Assembly: GCA_023525715.1 (NCBI GenBank)
Contig: CM042016.1
Location: forward strand, 77,306,382-77,370,381
DNA length: 64,000 nucleotides
Direction: 5' to 3'
Source of the DNA: Cichorium intybus
Taxonomy: Eukaryota > Streptophyta > Magnoliopsida > Asterales > Asteraceae
Shown here: positions 60,210-64,000 of the stretch, in pieces
Layout of the letters: each line of letters opens with the position of its first letter
Numbering within the stretch: position 1 is the first letter of the stretch
Program-made: the position numbers and the translations under genes
The notes under the pieces: generated by a model
Database searches by the model: none
What the model saw: the letters and a program-made list of their open reading frames with translations, nothing else
What the model was told of the DNA's origin: nothing

Positions 60210-60217
60210 TATAAATA
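60210..60217 (+). promoter_or_regulatory. TATA box in Athila LTR
   Basis: TATAAATA in CACTATAAATAGAGAC, about 20 bp downstream of the last ATCGCGAC repeat. The same CTATAAATAGAG context occurs in element D. Confidence 0.7.
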
Positions 60218-61416
60218 GAGACTTAATATTGATGTTTTACACACACAAACTCAGATCATATACTCTCTACCTGGAGAAACACTCTCTATTTCCCTGTTCT
60301 AAAACTCTCTTCATCAAGGTTTGAAGCTCTGCTAAGCGGAAGTCACGACAAACGATCAAGAACACCATTGCTCGGATATTCGGTTTGCTTACTATGTTTA
60401 GCTTTCTTATATATTCAGTGTGCTGTTTGTCTTTGATTATGGAATAATTCCATTGTGTTTTTACTTAGACTAGATGAAACTTATAATTATGTTTTGATTG
60501 ATATAAATTCGGATATTGCAAGTTTAATAATTTACTTTGCATGTTTATTTAAACCGACTAATGTATATTAAGAATCTATCTTTGAAACTTATAACTGAAT
60601 TATATTTAGTATAGATGACCACTCTTGCTAAATTAATTTGTATCATAATATATATTTCATGTATATATTTATGACTAGTGATTGACCAAATCCTAGGTTA
60701 AGTTAAAAAGAAAGAATCTTATATGCATTTGTTTTAATTGTATTAGTGGACCAAACTATACATCTTATTTTGATTTTCATGACCATTGATATCAAAAAGA
60801 AACAAATAAATCATGCAGAGTATGAATAAATAGAATGATTAATTGGAGTAATTGATTTACAGGACCAATGAAATTAATAACCCTTTTTAATCATAAAATT
60901 GGATTGTTGGACCAAGACATCTAATTAACTTAGAAATCAGTGTTTAACTTATTAATATCCATTGCACATTATTATCAATCAGAATATTATTATAAGGAGT
61001 AATCACATCTGAGTAAAAGCATATTTTGTCAAACTATCCTTGCGGCTTAACTTCAAACCTTGTTACCATTTATTTACTTATTCTTTATTTATTTGATCAT
61101 ACAATCTCTTCGCAATTACACAAAAACTCCCCCTTTTCATCTCTTTTTGTTATTATTATAAATTGTTAATTGATAATTGGCTTTCTTAAACTTAAAACAA
61201 ATTCCCTTGGGTTCGACCCGGACTTATCATTGATATATTACAATCGATTAGGTACACTTGCCTAGTTGTGTTGTTTTCATTCAAGGTATTTCCCTGTTAT
61301 AAATTCAAAACTTATGAAAAGACATTAAAAAGACAATATTGATCCTCAGTATTCCAAAAATAAGTGATATCATTTTTGTATATAAAATATGTATGTCTGA
61401 AAACACATCAAGTTTT

Positions 61417-61434
61417 TGGCGCCGCTGCCGGGGA
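61417..61434 (+). promoter_or_regulatory. Athila primer-binding site (Asp-type)
   Basis: TGGCGCCGCTGCCGGGGA, six bases after the LTR. It is the same type as in element D. Confidence 0.85.
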
Positions 61435-61522
61435 ATACGGTTTAAAGTAAAGAAATTCATTTATTAATTTAATTTATTTAAAATTTATTCTAGATCTCAC
61501 CATTCTGTTCCTCAGATAGTGT

Positions 61523-64000
61523 ATGACCAGGAGTTCAAATTCTCCTTTGACTCCACAGTTTCAAGAACCAGAAAGAGAATTCCGCAGACGACGGAGACAC
61601 GCAAAACTAATGGCAGACATTGCAAATCTTTCTTTAGAAGAATACGCAAGCCGTACACAAGAAGAAACTGGCCAAGGACTAGTTCGTCCCACAATTCCAG
61701 ATGGGACGCATTTTGAAATAAAAGGCCAATTTCTACATCTTCTGAGGGAAACTCTATTCACAGGAAAAGATGCTGAAGATGCAAACCAGCATGTTGAATC
61801 CGTTCTGGAAATAGCCGATTACTTTCATATTCCCGGAGTCACAAAAGATGCTGTCATGTTACGAGTATTTCCAATAACACTCCAGGGAGCAGCGAAGAGA
61901 TGGTTAAAGGCTGAACCCCCAAGAACCATAAAAACTTGGGAAGAACTAAAAACAAAATTTATTAAACAGTTTAGCCCACCTTCTAAAATCGCTAAAATGA
62001 AAGCAAAAATCCAAAATTTTCAACAGATGGATGATGAAACACTATATGATGCATGGGACCGTTATAAAGAAATGCTACAAAATTGCCCACAACATGATCT
62101 AAATCCACATCAAGTTGTGCAAACATTTTATAACGGAATTAATGTAACAACTCGTCAAATGGTTGATTCGCAGGGGCCAATTCCAAAGAAAACTCCAGCA
62201 GACGGGTATGCATTAATCGAAGAATTAGCCCAACACTCGCATCAGTGGCATTCTTCAAGAGACTCTTCCCTGAGAAAAAAGCCATCAGATGATCAAGCCG
62301 ATGGATTAGCAGCCCTAAATGCCAAACTAGACGCTTTGGGGCGAGACATGAAAAAGGTAAATCAAACAATCCATGCCATACAGGTAGGCTGTGATAACTG
62401 TAGTGGACCACATCTTGCAAAAGATTGTCCACTAGACGAAGATGGGAAAAGAAAAGAAAGTGTTTGCTATTCCTCTGGAGACAGATTTGATGAAAGAAGG
62501 CCGCGAAACAGCAATTGGAAGCCTTATGAAGAGTATAAAAAAGATCAAGCCGAAAAATATAAGCAAAGCGGGCAAGGATACTACCAAAGAGAACCAACCT
62601 TTGATCCACAAAGACAGCCCGAGAAGAAACCAAACTTTGAAGAAATGATGGCCAGATTTGCAGAAGCCTCAGATAAAAGACACAGATCAACTGAGGAACT
62701 AGTGAAGAAGATGGGAGTAACTACGGAATCTGCACTCCGAAATCAACAAGCTTCAATATTAAATATTGAAACTCAAGTTGGTCAGATTTCACGAGTTTTG
62801 CACGAAAGATTCCCTGGTACATTGCCAAGCAACACGGAACAAAACCCGAATGCACATGTCAAGGCAATATCAACCAGAAGCGGTAAGATTTTAGAACCGT
62901 CAATTCCTATAACCACTAACTCTTCATCTAAAACGCAGGAATCTGAGAAACTACCAGAAAAGAATGAAGAAGAAGCTGAAGAAAGACCACCACCAACACC
63001 CGTAAAAAGTTATAAACCACCAGTTCCATACCCACAGCGTCTGAAGAAGGAAAAACAAGAAGAAGAGTATAAGAAATTTTTGGAACACATTAAATCATTG
63101 CATATTAACATACCTTTTGTTGAGGCAGTTGCACAAATGCCTAAATATGCAAAGTTTTTAAAGGATCTTCTTACAAATCGTAAGAAACTTGAAGAAGCAT
63201 CCAATGTGATTCTAAATGAACAATGCTCAGCAGCGATGTTAAATAAACTACCTCAAAAGATGACTGACCCAGGAAGTTTAACATTACCATGTCAGTTTGG
63301 TAATCTAACTTTTAGTCATGCTTTAGCAGATTCAGGTGCAAGCATCAACCTTATGCCATATTCGTTTTACTCTAAGCTTGACTTGCCTGAACCTAAACCA
63401 ACAAGAATGGCGATCCACTTAGCAAACAAATCAATAACGTATCCAAGAGGTATAGTGGAGGACTTGTTGGTAAAGGTAGATAAATTTGTCTTTCCTGCAG
63501 ACTTTGTTGTTTTGGACATGGAAGAGGATGAACAGGTGCCGATAATTCTGGGAAGACCATTCTTAAGCACTGCAAGAGCATTGGTGGACATCCGTGAATC
63601 GAAGCTCACACTCAGAGTTGGAACAGACGCCATTACATTCGGAATTGATCAATCCATGAAACATTCTAAAATTTGTGATGATGCCGTGTATTTTATTGAT
63701 ACCTTTGATACCATTTTAGAGAATGAATTGCAGGAACTGGAGAGAAGAAATCTAGAAAGCATGATGCCTATGGAAGAAGAAGAATTCAACGCCAACGAGG
63801 AAATTGAGAAACTAGAAAAATTACTAGAAGAAGAAAAAGTGCCTAGTAATTCGTCTACAACTAATGAGAATCAAGAATCAGAGCCAAAGACTCCTAATCT
63901 CAATACTTTACCTCCTCATCTTGAATATGCTTATCTAGATGAAAACATGCAATTACCTGTAATAATAAATGCTTTTTTGTCAACTGCAGAAAAAACGAAG
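61523..64000 (+). CDS. Athila-lineage gag-protease (start of gag-pol), open to the window end
   Basis: I translated 826 codons from the ATG at 61523 (MTRSSNSPLTPQFQEPER) without a stop. The gag capsid domain covers residues 60-220 or so: FHIPGVTKDAVMLRVFPITL, AAKRWLKAEPPRTIKTWEEL, NCPQHDLNPHQVVQTFYNGI. A CCHC-type knuckle CDNCSGPHLAKDC (x3 spacing) is near residue 293. Linker and MPKYAKFLKDLLTNRKKLEE follow. The protease active site is ADSGASINLMPYSFY (about residue 604), with IILGRPFLSTARALVDI downstream. RT would follow beyond 64000. The ATG lies about 90 bp after the primer site. No defect is seen, so this is the best candidate for an intact element here. Confidence 0.88.
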   Translation, partial: MTRSSNSPLTPQFQEPEREFRRRRRHAKLMADIANLSLEEYASRTQEETGQGLVRPTIPDGTHFEIKGQFLHLLRETLFTGKDAEDANQHVESVLEIADYFHIPGVTKDAVMLRVFPITLQGAAKRWLKAEPPRTIKTWEELKTKFIKQFSPPSKIAKMKAKIQNFQQMDDETLYDAWDRYKEMLQNCPQHDLNPHQVVQTFYNGINVTTRQMVDSQGPIPKKTPADGYALIEELAQHSHQWHSSRDSSLRKKPSDDQADGLAALNAKLDALGRDMKKVNQTIHAIQVGCDNCSGPHLAKDCPLDEDGKRKESVCYSSGDRFDERRPRNSNWKPYEEYKKDQAEKYKQSGQGYYQREPTFDPQRQPEKKPNFEEMMARFAEASDKRHRSTEELVKKMGVTTESALRNQQASILNIETQVGQISRVLHERFPGTLPSNTEQNPNAHVKAISTRSGKILEPSIPITTNSSSKTQESEKLPEKNEEEAEERPPPTPVKSYKPPVPYPQRLKKEKQEEEYKKFLEHIKSLHINIPFVEAVAQMPKYAKFLKDLLTNRKKLEEASNVILNEQCSAAMLNKLPQKMTDPGSLTLPCQFGNLTFSHALADSGASINLMPYSFYSKLDLPEPKPTRMAIHLANKSITYPRGIVEDLLVKVDKFVFPADFVVLDMEEDEQVPIILGRPFLSTARALVDIRESKLTLRVGTDAITFGIDQSMKHSKICDDAVYFIDTFDTILENELQELERRNLESMMPMEEEEFNANEEIEKLEKLLEEEKVPSNSSTTNENQESEPKTPNLNTLPPHLEYAYLDENMQLPVIINAFLSTAEKTK

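Larger units (their letters stand above)
59697..61410 (+). repeat. 5' LTR of a young Athila-lineage element (1714 bp)
   Basis: Starts TGATATTGCC at the point where the decayed Athila RT stops, and ends AAACACATCA six bases before an Asp-type primer site. The upstream part holds eight ATCGCGAC repeats (59953-60189) followed by a TATA box. The 3' LTR lies outside the window, so the start is inferred from the TGAT/ATCA ends and the break in homology. Confidence 0.75.

Overview
The window is plant nuclear DNA made almost entirely of nested transposable elements. I see no complete host gene and no rRNA or tRNA gene. The evidence is Ty1/copia and Ty3/gypsy LTR retrotransposons with plant-type primer-binding sites (initiator-Met and Asp-type), plus CACTA, hAT and PIF/Harbinger DNA transposons. 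The copia polyprotein style (gag knuckle followed by an LDTGC protease) suggests a eudicot, perhaps Asteraceae. That assignment is from memory of similar proteins and is weak.

Layout. 1-5.4 kb: remnants, namely a deleted minus-strand copia gag/pol, a gypsy-like LTR remnant, a probable copia LTR and a short gypsy LTR piece. 5.4-35.1 kb: one old minus-strand copia element ('copia B', 5' LTR 34330-35072) blown open by three later insertions. These are a CACTA element (5873-13361, TSD TTA), which itself holds two hAT elements and a broken Harbinger transposase; a Tekay-like non-coding LARD (15678-25171, TSD TCGAT, 2.6-kb LTRs); and an Athila-lineage non-autonomous element 'D' (27792-34027, TSD ATAGG). 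35.1-56.7 kb: an Athila-lineage element 'C' on the minus strand (gag 35.2-37.1 kb; 5' LTR split into 37466-37993 and 56258-56705). Its LTR is split by plus-strand 'copia 1' (37994-56252, TSD GAAAA). Copia 1 is in turn interrupted by 'copia 2' (41049 to about 49060) and a rearranged third copia segment (49064 to about 51612) that ends in a large inverted repeat. 56.7-64 kb: TA microsatellites, a decayed Athila gag-pol (57.6-59.7 kb), and then the 5' end of a young Athila element (LTR 59697-61410) whose gag-protease frame stays open from 61523 to the window end.

Most coding regions are broken by nonsense codons and small indels. The exceptions are the last Athila frame, and copia 2, whose gag-pol is one frame with only three stop codons. 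The most unusual items are the two-ORF element D without reverse transcriptase; a 237-bp-arm inverted repeat of a copia leader; spaced GGTTAACC-type motifs in copia leaders; CG-rich blocks just upstream of the TATA boxes in the Athila-lineage LTRs; and telo-box clusters in copia LTRs and leaders.
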